This document shows, in pieces, positions 1-5,493 of a stretch of DNA of 5,739 bases. The translations under genes and the position numbers were made by a program. A model generated the notes under the pieces. It saw nothing but the letters and a program-made list of their open reading frames with translations. It was not told the origin of the DNA and made no database searches. Each line of letters begins with the position of its first letter. Position 1 is the stretch's first letter. Source of the DNA: Clostridium sp. CAG:1013 (GTDB lineage Bacteria > Bacillota > Clostridia > Oscillospirales > Acutalibacteraceae); contig HF972660.1 in the NCBI GenBank assembly GCA_000432995.1, positions 1-5,739 of the forward strand, read 5' to 3'.

Positions 1-42
1 GGATGCCCTTTGTCTGGCTTTTCTGATCTATGGAGGTAGCCT

Positions 43-276
43 ATGGGAAATGAAAAGACAATGACTTGCAGTAAGAAGTGTTTGGATATTCCGGTCTGGC
101 GGCGCTATACCCTGACCATTGAGGAAGCCGCCGGATATTATCATATCGGAGAGGGGAAGCTGCGAATGCTGATTGACGAGCATCCCAACGAGGAGTTTTA
201 TGTAATGAATGGAAACCGTGCTTTGATCAAGCGGGAGAAATTTGAGAGGTATCTGGATCAGGCTACTGCTGTATAA
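43..276 (+). CDS. xis: Tn916-type excisionase (recombination directionality factor)
   Basis: A 77-residue basic protein of the Tn916 Xis family. These small winged-helix DNA-binding proteins bend the element ends and, with integrase, favour excision. The family core begins at about residue 15 with IPVWRRYTLTIEEAAGYY, continues with HIGEGKLR (helix-turn-helix region, about 34-41), and ends with the wing-like MNGNRALIKREKFERYL (about 55-71). This matches the Tn916 pattern of IPIWERYTLTIEEA, then IGENKLR, then MNGNRIQIKR as I remember it. The start at 43 is chosen because GGAGG (32-36) lies 6 bases upstream. An internal ATG at 61 lacks such a site. The N-terminal extension relative to Tn916 Xis contains two cysteines (residues 9 and 13), which are unremarkable without a known role. 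The integrase gene follows after 123 bases, and the pair is probably co-transcribed from a promoter left of the window. Confidence 0.9.
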   Translation: MGNEKTMTCSKKCLDIPVWRRYTLTIEEAAGYYHIGEGKLRMLIDEHPNEEFYVMNGNRALIKREKFERYLDQATAV

Positions 277-294
277 TAGCCTTTCAAAAAATTG

Positions 295-322
295 ATGGCA
301 GATTGCCATTCTTTCATGGCAA
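295..322 (+). repeat. Three alternating copies of ATGGCA/TGCCAT
   Basis: In the gap between the excisionase and integrase genes, ATGGCA (295-300) is complementary to TGCCAT (304-309) with a 3-base loop. TTGCCAT (303-309) is also complementary to ATGGCAA (316-322) with a 6-base loop. The middle copy can pair with only one partner at a time. The sites could be competing RNA hairpins or protein-binding half-sites. No function is established from the sequence alone. Confidence 0.5.
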
Positions 323-330
323 AGCTATAC

Positions 331-393
331 GGAGAGCCAAACTTGTGCTATGATAAGAGTGCAAGTCTGGCTCTCCTTTCTTTTAGAGGAGAG
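331..393 (+). promoter_or_regulatory. Leader hairpin with alternative pairing to the int ribosome binding site
   Basis: GGAGAGCCA (331-339) pairs perfectly with TGGCTCTCC (368-376). After one A/C mismatch the stem continues with ACTTG (341-345) against CAAGT (362-366), giving a stem of about 15 positions with a 16-base loop. A T-rich run (377-384) follows, so the structure resembles an intrinsic terminator. The right arm CTCTCCT (371-377) is also complementary to AGGAGAG (387-393), which is the ribosome binding site of the integrase. The two structures exclude each other: one leaves the site free (or ends transcription), the other hides it. The base pairing is seen directly. Control of integrase expression is inferred. 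Confidence 0.5.
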
Positions 394-399
394 ATTTCA

Positions 400-1599
400 A
401 TGAGTGAAAAAAGACGAGACAATCGCAATCGGATTTTGCGAGAAGGCGAGTATCAGCGTAAGGATGGGAGGTATCGGTTCCGCTATCTGGACGAGGATGG
501 CAAAGAGCAAAATGTGTACAGTTGGCGGCTGGATAAAAATGATCCTATGCCCAAGGGAAAAAAGCGAGAGCCTTCCCTGAGAGAAAAGGAAAAGCAGATT
601 GAAGCTGATCTGTTCGATCACATCGTAACCAACGGTGGAAAGCTCACGGTTTTGGAACTGGTGGAAAAGTATGTGTCCTTGAAAACCGGCGTTCGCCATA
701 ATACGGTCGCAGGATACAAGACGGTAATCAACATCTTGAAAAAAGAGCAGTTCGGTAGGCAGCGCATTGACAAGGTGCGCTTGTCGGATGCCAAAGCATG
801 GCTCATCAAGCTTCAGAAGGTGGATGGCAGAGGGTATAGCTCGATTCATTCGATTCGAGGCATTCTCAGACCGGCATTCCAGATGGCGGTGGATGATGAC
901 CTAATCCGCAAGAATCCGTTCGGTTTTGAGCTGGCATCGGTAGTTGTCAATGACTCAGTGACAAGAGAAGCCATCAGCCGGAAACAGGAACGGGATCTTC
1001 TGAAGTTCATCAAAGAGGACAAGCATTTCAGCAGATACTACGACGGGATCTATATTCTCTTTCACACAGGGCTTCGTATCTCGGAATTCTGTGGACTTAC
1101 GATCCAGGATGTTGAGTTTGAGGAAATGCGTATCAAAGTAGATCACCAGTTGCAGAGAACATCACAGATGGAGTATGTGATCCAGCAGCCAAAGACAGAA
1201 AGCGGCATCCGCTATGTTCCGATGACTGAGGAGGTAGCATCCTGTTTTCGCCGGATCATCGCCAACCGTGCGGTCCCCAAAACGGAACCCATGGTAGATG
1301 GATACGTTGGTTTTCTGTTTCTGGACAAGAACGATATGCCTATGGTGGCACTTCATTGGGAAAAGTACATGGAGCATATTGTCCAGAAGTATAACAAGAT
1401 TTACCGCATCCAGATGCCGAAAGTAACCCCTCATGTGTGCAGACACACCTTCTGTTCCAATATGGCAAAATCCGGGATGAACCCCAAGACATTGCAGTAC
1501 ATCATGGGTCATGCAGACATCAGCGTAACGCTGAATACCTACACCCATGTGAAGTTCGATGACGCCAAAGATGAACTGCTGCGTGTGGCGAACGCTTAA
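400..1599 (+). CDS. int: Tn916-family site-specific tyrosine integrase
   Basis: A 399-residue tyrosine recombinase close in length to Tn916 Int (405). It catalyses excision and insertion of the element. The N-terminus (MSEKRRDNRNRIL, then RKDGRYRFRYLDEDG and VYSW near 40) is the Tn916-type arm-binding three-stranded sheet domain. A helical core-binding domain follows (about 82-165), then the catalytic domain (about 185-395). By my count the active-site set is complete: R226 in HTGLRISE, K265 in QQPKTESG, H345 and R348 in TPHVCRHTF, H371 in YIMGHAD, and nucleophile Y381 in LNTYTHV. The start at 400 is chosen because AGAGGAGAG (385-393) precedes it and because the Tn916 protein also begins MSEKRRDNR. 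The frame stays open upstream to a TTG at 292, but that stretch is leader sequence. No damage is visible, so the enzyme is probably active. Confidence 0.96.
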   Translation: MSEKRRDNRNRILREGEYQRKDGRYRFRYLDEDGKEQNVYSWRLDKNDPMPKGKKREPSLREKEKQIEADLFDHIVTNGGKLTVLELVEKYVSLKTGVRHNTVAGYKTVINILKKEQFGRQRIDKVRLSDAKAWLIKLQKVDGRGYSSIHSIRGILRPAFQMAVDDDLIRKNPFGFELASVVVNDSVTREAISRKQERDLLKFIKEDKHFSRYYDGIYILFHTGLRISEFCGLTIQDVEFEEMRIKVDHQLQRTSQMEYVIQQPKTESGIRYVPMTEEVASCFRRIIANRAVPKTEPMVDGYVGFLFLDKNDMPMVALHWEKYMEHIVQKYNKIYRIQMPKVTPHVCRHTFCSNMAKSGMNPKTLQYIMGHADISVTLNTYTHVKFDDAKDELLRVANA

Positions 1600-1606
1600 A
1601 ATTTCC

Positions 1607-1635
1607 CGTTGGTAAAGCGGCTTTCTTTACCAACG
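1607..1635 (+). terminator. Hairpin just after int, possible weak terminator
   Basis: CGTTGGTAAAG (1607-1617) and CTTTACCAACG (1625-1635) form a perfect 11-bp stem with a 7-base loop, 8 bases after the integrase stop codon. It is followed by TCTTT, a poor U-tract, so termination would be weak. The arms contain two of the three TTTACCAA copies, so the palindrome may instead be a protein-binding arrangement. Confidence 0.4.
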
Positions 1636-1645
1636 TCTTTACCAA
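1609..1645. repeat. Three TTTACCAA repeats near the element end, candidate Int arm sites
   Basis: The octamer TTTACCAA occurs on the plus strand at 1626-1633 and 1638-1645, spaced 12 bases start to start, and on the minus strand at 1609-1616. In Tn916, the integrase N-terminal domain binds short direct repeats (DR2) just inside each end. This cluster has the right position and roughly the right size, but its sequence differs from the Tn916 repeat as I remember it. The assignment as arm-type sites is inference. Confidence 0.45.
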
Positions 1646-1661
1646 TATTGCAGGAAAAAAC

Positions 1662-1760
1662 ATGAGAAATCCTAAGAAGATTCGAGAAGATATCTTCAAA
1701 ACAGATGGAAGCTCAGGCTGCACGAAAAGTGCGAAAAATCCTGTAATATCAAGCATTTGA
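1662..1760 (+). CDS. Possible 32-residue ORF of unknown function
   Basis: An ATG at 1662 opens a 32-codon frame (starting MRNPKKIREDIF, ending NPVISSI) that stops at TGA 1758-1760. AGGA (1652-1655) lies 6 bases upstream, a plausible but weak ribosome binding site. I recognise no domain, and the peptide is lysine- and serine-rich. It could be a real small gene, the remnant of a chromosomal gene cut by insertion of the element, or chance. The palindrome at 1686-1697 lies inside it. Confidence 0.2.
   Translation: MRNPKKIREDIFKTDGSSGCTKSAKNPVISSI
1686..1697. repeat. 12-base perfect palindrome GAAGATATCTTC
   Basis: GAAGATATCTTC reads the same on both strands with no loop, typical of a dimeric regulator site, and lies about 100 bases before the phosphatase start. 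GAAGA also occurs just before it at 1676-1680. It may be an operator or chance; nothing else here names a binding protein. Confidence 0.25.
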
Positions 1761-1795
1761 GAAGAAATACAGGACTTATGAGGAGTTATAAAAAG

Positions 1796-2260
1796 ATGAT
1801 AAAAATACTTTTTGTGTGCCACGGCAATATTTGCAGGAGCCCCATGGCGGAGTTCATTATGAAAGATCTGGTGAAAAAAGCAGGTCTGGAACAGGAATTC
1901 CTAATTGAATCCGCCGCCACCAGCACGGAGGAAATCGGCAATCCGGTCTATCCTCCCGCCCGGCGCAAACTGACCCAGCACGGCATTGACTGCTCCGGCA
2001 AAAGAGCACGCCAGCTCCGCAGCAGCGACTATGAAAAGTACGACCTGCTCATTGGGATGGATAGAGCCAACCTGCGGAACATGACTCGGATGTGCGGGGG
2101 TGATCCCTCTCACAAAATCCATCTGTTAATGGACTACACCAGCCGGCCCGGCGAAGTGGCGGATCCGTGGTACACCGACGATTTCGACACCGCCTGGCAG
2201 GATATTGAAGAAGGCTGTCAGGGACTTCTCCAGCAGATCAAGGGACATTCCCGCGGCTGA
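1796..2260 (+). CDS. Low-molecular-weight protein tyrosine phosphatase
   Basis: A 154-residue cytoplasmic phosphatase of the LMW-PTP/arsenate reductase-fold family, which hydrolyses phosphotyrosine (and in some bacteria phosphoarginine) through a cysteinyl-phosphate intermediate. The P-loop is at the N-terminus, VCHGNICRSPMAEF, with nucleophile C8 and R14 in C-x5-R spacing and S15 after it. C13 sits beside R14. The general-acid loop is VADPWY with D123. Length and motif order are normal for the family. The start at 1796 is chosen because the family usually begins two to seven residues before the P-loop, and because GAGGAG (1780-1785) lies 10 bases upstream. An in-frame ATG at 1778 and a TTG at 1757 are less likely. 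The gene is the first clear non-element gene after the integrase. It ends 16 bases from the converging flavoprotein gene. The physiological substrate cannot be told from this sequence. Confidence 0.93.
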   Translation: MIKILFVCHGNICRSPMAEFIMKDLVKKAGLEQEFLIESAATSTEEIGNPVYPPARRKLTQHGIDCSGKRARQLRSSDYEKYDLLIGMDRANLRNMTRMCGGDPSHKIHLLMDYTSRPGEVADPWYTDDFDTAWQDIEEGCQGLLQQIKGHSRG

Positions 2261-2276
2261 AAGAATTACCAGCTGC

Positions 2277-2894
2277 TTACCGGATAAAATTGGTCCGCTG
2301 GAACGGCTCCCGCTCCGGCAAGCCGTAGTGCTCTTTTCCGAGGGCCACAGCTTTTATCAGGAACGCCATATTTCGCGCCAAGGTCCGCATGGTCTGCATG
2401 CCCTCTTGGTCCTCCAGAGCTTCTCCTTTGGCCTGGCCGTACACCGCGTTCCAATACTGACCAGTGGCAATGGGCATCCCGGAGATAGCGAAATATTTGT
2501 TCAGTTCATCATACGTGGCGGAAACGCCTCCCCGGCGGGCCACGGCCACCGACGCACCTACCTTCATGGTCTTGTCAAACGACGTGCTGTAAAACAACCT
2601 GTCCAGGAAGGAAACCAGGGTGCCATTGGCGGAAGCGTAATACACAGGGGTCGCCACCACCAGGCCCTGGGCGGCCTCAAACTTGGGCGCTGTTTCATTG
2701 ACCAGATCGTCAAAGACACAGCGTCCTTTTTCATTGCAATTTCCGCAGGCGATACACCCCCGGATGTCCTTTCCGCCTATCTGAAGCGTTTCTGTCTCCA
2801 GTCCCTCTGCCAGAAAAACTTTTTCCATCTCTTTAAGGGCAATGGCAGTATTGCCTCCCTGACGGGGACTTCCGTTGAGCATCAATACTTTCAT
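2277..2894 (-). CDS. Iron-sulfur flavoprotein-like NAD(P)H-dependent FMN reductase
   Basis: A 205-residue flavodoxin-fold protein. The phosphate-binding loop of FMN appears at the N-terminus, LNGSPRQGGNT (about 6-15), and the second flavin-contacting region is ATPVYYASANGTLVSFLDRL (about 81-100), typical of the flavodoxin_2/FMN_red families. Between them lies a compact cysteine cluster, C47-x2-C50-x2-C53-x5-C59, which matches the 4Fe-4S motif of iron-sulfur flavoproteins (Isf) from anaerobes. It therefore probably carries FMN and a [4Fe-4S] cluster and passes electrons in the cytoplasm, possibly in oxygen or redox-stress defence; the acceptor is unknown. The start at 2894 is set by AGGAGG (2903-2908) 8 bases upstream; the frame stays open further up but lacks a site there. 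It has its own promoter 23 bases upstream of the start codon and so is probably transcribed alone. No signal peptide is visible. Confidence 0.9.
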   Translation of the reverse strand: MKVLMLNGSPRQGGNTAIALKEMEKVFLAEGLETETLQIGGKDIRGCIACGNCNEKGRCVFDDLVNETAPKFEAAQGLVVATPVYYASANGTLVSFLDRLFYSTSFDKTMKVGASVAVARRGGVSATYDELNKYFAISGMPIATGQYWNAVYGQAKGEALEDQEGMQTMRTLARNMAFLIKAVALGKEHYGLPEREPFQRTNFIR

Positions 2895-2916
2895 GAGTGA
2901 TCCCTCCTTTTTCTCC

Positions 2917-2945
2917 ATTGTAGAGGAATGACCACAAGGAGTCAA
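2917..2945 (-). promoter_or_regulatory. Sigma-A type promoter of the flavoprotein gene
   Basis: On the minus strand TTGACT (2940-2945) and TACAAT (2917-2922) are separated by exactly 17 bases (2923-2939). Both hexamers differ from consensus at one position. The predicted start of transcription would be near 2910, just ahead of the ribosome binding site at 2903-2908, giving a very short leader. No operator is obvious in the spacer. Confidence 0.8.
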
Positions 2946-2963
2946 GAAAGAGAAGGACCTTTC

Positions 2964-2984
2964 AAAAACAAACTGTTTGTGTTT
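2964..2984 (-). terminator. Weak candidate terminator after the GtaA-like gene
   Basis: Immediately after the TAA stop (2985-2987), the minus strand reads CAAACAGTTTG (2969-2979) followed by TTTTT (2964-2968), with A residues before it that can extend the stem past one mismatch. The core stem is short and AT-rich, so termination may be leaky. Its position between the stop codon and the next promoter fits the end of the two-gene unit. Confidence 0.35.
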
Positions 2985-4862
2985 TTATTTCAAAAGCCGG
3001 ATAAACAGCCCGCCCTGAACGGTCCGGTTTTGAAACTCCCGAGGCTTCGCCTGCCATGCGTCATCTGTCTGATACCAGTCTCCCATAGGGATCCGGTTGG
3101 GCATGTTGTCATACGCGGCCCACAGGGTGGAAATCATCTTCTCAAAGTCTGATTTGTCCATCATGGACGCCACCCACACCAGCCAATCCGATTTCGTATA
3201 GCCCGCTCGATTATCTAAAGGCATTCCATAAGGATTTAGACGAGCGATATAGGATTTCAACTCCTTATCCCAAGTACCCTGGGGGAATATCTCCAGCCCC
3301 AACAGCTTATCCCACACAGCATTGTACTTCATGCTGAATGTCCCAGGCTGATCGAAGGCCAAACGGTAGGTTCCGTCTCCATTATCCGCTTTTTCTACCC
3401 AGCGTTTCGCCATATCCCGTGCTTCTTGCAACCAAATTTCCCCAGCGTTATCTCCCCGCTTCACGAGCAGCCAACCATAGGCTGCTATGCCTAAGATCGC
3501 TTTGATGGACAGGTTGCAGTTGTGGGCCAGATGACCTGCGAAGTCGTCCGTGCACAGCTGGTTCTCCGGATCCATTCCATTTTCCCGAAGATAGTTGGCC
3601 CAGGTGGTGAGCAAGTCCCAATGTTCCCTAGCAAAGCCTATATCTCCGCCGAATGCGACAGCCGCTGCCGTCATCAGCAGCAGATTTCCACATTCCTCCA
3701 CCGGCATTTGATCTTTAGGGTCCGTTCCCCCAGAATAGACCTGCCCGTTCAAAAGAGGGAACTGACCTGCGTCGTGAGGTGCAAAATCGAAAGGCCATGC
3801 CGGACTCTTAGCATACCGCATCAAGGGACGCATCATGGCAAAAACAAGTTCCGGACTATACCGCAGGAACAGGGGGATGGAAGGATAACTTACATCGGCA
3901 GTGGCTGCACAGCCGTTGGAGAAACACTCCTTGGAAATAAACAGCAGGCGCCCCTCCGGGTCTTGGCAGAGTGTATGGGCACCGATCACCTGACGGTACG
4001 CCAACTGTAAAAGTTGGGCGTATTGCTGTCCACCAGCCTCCGCGGCTTCTTGTTCAAGCTGCTTGGCAAATTTCCCACACCGCCGGGCAATCTCCTTGTA
4101 TTCCGCAAACGCCAATTCCAGCAGACCGGGCATGGTATCACGTTCCCGTTTCCACAACGGCGCCAGATTTTCCCCAAAATACTGTATGGCGTACAACTCA
4201 TCGTAAGATACGGCAAAAAGTGCCGTTTTGCCCTCTTCCAAAGTCCGCTCCGCCTGGACCGTTACACCGTCCTCGTTTTTCACACAGGACACGGAACCGC
4301 CTTCTTCTACCGCCAGATAGAAGGTTCCCCAGTCGATGCGCACGTCGTCCCCCGAACGATTCAACGGGTTCTGAATGGTGTTGGCCAATGACGCTGCGGC
4401 AAATCCCGGTCCTTGGATCTCACCTGTCTCCACCGGGCTTTCCCCGGGATGATCCAGACACAGAGCTTCCTGGGCGGTCAGGACTACACTAGAGGGAGGC
4501 AGCGGTCTGCCGTTTCGACCCTTGGCTTCCACGGTGATGTAAGTAACAGGCCGGGCCAAGATCTTCAGATCGTCCAAAAGAAGCGGAGAGGTGAAGGTCA
4601 CTGTCAGCAGCGCCTCTGGGCTTTTCAGCTGGTAGACAGTGGAGCAAGCCGTCACGTCCACCGACACAGTTCCCATGGGAAGAGCCTGAGTGCTGCCTAA
4701 AAATCCGTATTCTCGACCACCTACTCGGATCACGCCGGTAAGGGGCTGTGGGCTACCGGTCCAGTGACAGGTGTGGGACCGGTTGGGCACGTCGTCCATA
4801 GACCAAAGATTGAAATAGGGGGTATGATTGACCAAGGGCACTGCGGGATAACGCAAATTCAT
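2985..4862 (-). CDS. GtaA/glutaminase A-like protein (DUF5127-DUF4965-DUF1793 type), cytoplasmic
   Basis: A 625-residue protein of the family named after fungal glutaminase A. These proteins have an N-terminal beta-rich domain (here about 1-230, opening YPAVPLVNHTPYFNLWS) and a C-terminal alpha/alpha-barrel (about 250-625) that resembles glycoside hydrolases. Family signatures include KECFSNGCAATADVSYPS (311-328), FDFAPHDAGQFPLLNGQ (358-374), MPVEECGN (386-393), DPENQLCTDDFAGHLAHN (431-448) and the terminal GGLFIRLL. D439, D440, E389 and E390 are acidic candidates for catalysis by conservation only. Fungal members are secreted; this one has no signal peptide, so it should act in the cytoplasm. 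Glutaminase activity in bacterial members is not safe to assume, and a role on an imported glycan or glycoconjugate is equally possible. The start at 4862 follows GAGGTG (4870-4875) with 7-base spacing; the frame stays open to 4913, but homologues begin near MNLRYPAVPL. It lies 11 bases after the upstream gene. Confidence 0.85.
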   Translation of the reverse strand: MNLRYPAVPLVNHTPYFNLWSMDDVPNRSHTCHWTGSPQPLTGVIRVGGREYGFLGSTQALPMGTVSVDVTACSTVYQLKSPEALLTVTFTSPLLLDDLKILARPVTYITVEAKGRNGRPLPPSSVVLTAQEALCLDHPGESPVETGEIQGPGFAAASLANTIQNPLNRSGDDVRIDWGTFYLAVEEGGSVSCVKNEDGVTVQAERTLEEGKTALFAVSYDELYAIQYFGENLAPLWKRERDTMPGLLELAFAEYKEIARRCGKFAKQLEQEAAEAGGQQYAQLLQLAYRQVIGAHTLCQDPEGRLLFISKECFSNGCAATADVSYPSIPLFLRYSPELVFAMMRPLMRYAKSPAWPFDFAPHDAGQFPLLNGQVYSGGTDPKDQMPVEECGNLLLMTAAAVAFGGDIGFAREHWDLLTTWANYLRENGMDPENQLCTDDFAGHLAHNCNLSIKAILGIAAYGWLLVKRGDNAGEIWLQEARDMAKRWVEKADNGDGTYRLAFDQPGTFSMKYNAVWDKLLGLEIFPQGTWDKELKSYIARLNPYGMPLDNRAGYTKSDWLVWVASMMDKSDFEKMISTLWAAYDNMPNRIPMGDWYQTDDAWQAKPREFQNRTVQGGLFIRLLK

Positions 4863-4869
4863 GAGAGAA

Positions 4870-4876
4870 CACCTCA
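4870..4876 (-). promoter_or_regulatory. Ribosome binding site overlapping the upstream stop codon
   Basis: On the minus strand TGAGGTG holds both the TGA stop of the carbohydrate-binding-like gene (4874-4876) and the GAGGTG ribosome binding site of the GtaA-like gene (4870-4875). Ribosomes ending the first gene would sit on the start site of the second, the usual arrangement for translational coupling. The frameshift upstream would prevent this. Confidence 0.7.
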
Positions 4877-5413
4877 ATTTCCATTCTGATTTTCCCCTAA
4901 CTCTCTGCCCCACACTTCAAATTGGGTAAGGGCCGGGAAGGGGGATGGGTCGTCCGCTTTGATCAAGTCGTGGAAGGTGATGGATCGCACCTGCCGGGGG
5001 GAGACCAGGAATTCTTGCGGAAGAGCCGTTTTTGTAAAGGCCAGTACCTGGCTGAAACCGTCGGAAAAAGTGACGGTTCCCTGGGTCCACCAAGCGTCGT
5101 GAGGGAAATCTGCCCGAAGGGTGATCCTCAACTTTTCCACCAGAACTGTCCTGCCAAAATCAATGGTCCACGCCGCCTGAGGATCCCGGTTGATCCCCCA
5201 GCTGGTATAGGGCCAACCTCCATGAGAACTGTTCTCATACAGGCCGTCGATAGCGTTCCGGGCCGCAAAAACCGCTTCTCCCCTGGTTTCCACATTGGCA
5301 AAAGCGTGAGGGAACATGTCCTTGTTCTCATGGCTGTCATAAGGATTGAGGGCCAGGTTCCTAAGGCCTTCCACCTCAGAGGGCTGGGCCAGTCTGGCCC
5401 GCACCACGCTTGT

Positions 5414-5434
5414 CCCCGGGGAAAACGCCCGGGG
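5414..5434. repeat. GC-rich hairpin beside the tandem duplication
   Basis: CCCCGGG (5414-5420) and CCCGGGG (5428-5434) form a perfect 7-bp GC stem with a 7-base loop. Its right arm overlaps the first three bases of the 31-bp repeat. Inside the frameshifted gene it is unlikely to be a terminator (no T-tract on either strand). A stable hairpin next to a short tandem repeat is a known cause of polymerase pausing and slippage. Confidence 0.5.
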
Positions 5435-5493
5435 AGAGAACCCCTGCCGTTCTTCCCCCTGTGGGAGAGACCCCCTGCCGTTCTTCCCCCTGT
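5432..5493. repeat. 31-bp tandem duplication, two copies, one mismatch
   Basis: Unit 1 (5432-5462) and unit 2 (5463-5493) begin GGGAGAGA and end TTCTTCCCCCTGT, and are identical except at the ninth base (A5440 versus C5471). The next two bases (5463-5464 and 5494-5495, GG) also match. Each unit holds C-runs that could assist slippage. The unit length of 31 shifts the frame by one base per copy. The single mismatch argues against a simple assembly artefact of one unit read twice. Confidence 0.93.

Larger units (their letters stand above)
1..1660 (+). mobile_element. Right-hand (xis-int) end of a Tn916-family integrative element, partial
   Basis: An excisionase gene followed by a tyrosine integrase gene in the same direction, with the integrase closest to the element end, is the standard recombination module of Tn916/Tn1549-type conjugative transposons. 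Both proteins resemble the Tn916 proteins along their length. The rest of the element (conjugation, cargo and regulatory genes) would lie to the left of base 1 and is not visible. The right boundary is approximate: it should fall a short distance after the integrase stop, somewhere between the TTTACCAA repeats ending at 1645 and the phosphatase gene at 1796. Tn916-family elements do not leave long target duplications, so the exact end cannot be read from one side. Whether the element is conjugative or only mobilizable cannot be judged here. Confidence 0.8.
1600..1795. other. Intergenic stretch holding the element/chromosome junction
   Basis: These 196 bases separate the integrase stop from the phosphatase start. 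They contain the TTTACCAA repeats and hairpin (1607-1645), an A-run at 1655-1660, a possible small ORF (1662-1760), a 12-base palindrome (1686-1697) and an inverted pair CCTGTA (1740-1745) / TACAGG (1768-1773). I see no tRNA or other conserved attachment gene and no convincing -35/-10 pair. The element should end somewhere in this stretch, and the promoter for the phosphatase gene either lies here or comes from the element. Confidence 0.6.

Noticed and set aside
1..64. 3' end of a gene upstream of the excisionase
   Set aside because: Frames ending at TGA 24-26, TAG 37-39 or TGA 62-64 are all possible. Too few codons are visible to prefer one or recognise a product.
292..399. Extending the integrase upstream to a TTG at 292 (36 more codons)
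   Set aside because: The added peptide is translated leader sequence full of inverted repeats, has no ribosome binding site, and the Tn916 integrase begins at the residue matching ATG 400.
1740..1773. CCTGTA/TACAGG inverted pair as an operator before the phosphatase gene
   Set aside because: Six-base arms separated by 22 bases are easily found by chance, and no promoter can be placed with them.
2261..2276. Shared terminator between the converging phosphatase and flavoprotein genes
   Set aside because: The 16-base gap has no T-tract, and only a 4-bp GCTG/CAGC pairing spans it, too weak to call.
2895..2945. Longer flavoprotein start at 2945
   Set aside because: The extra 17 codons would run through the -35/-10 promoter and the ribosome binding site, and the FMN loop sits at the correct distance from ATG 2894.
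5432..5493. CRISPR-like repeat
   Set aside because: There are only two units, directly adjacent with no spacer, and they lie inside a coding gene.
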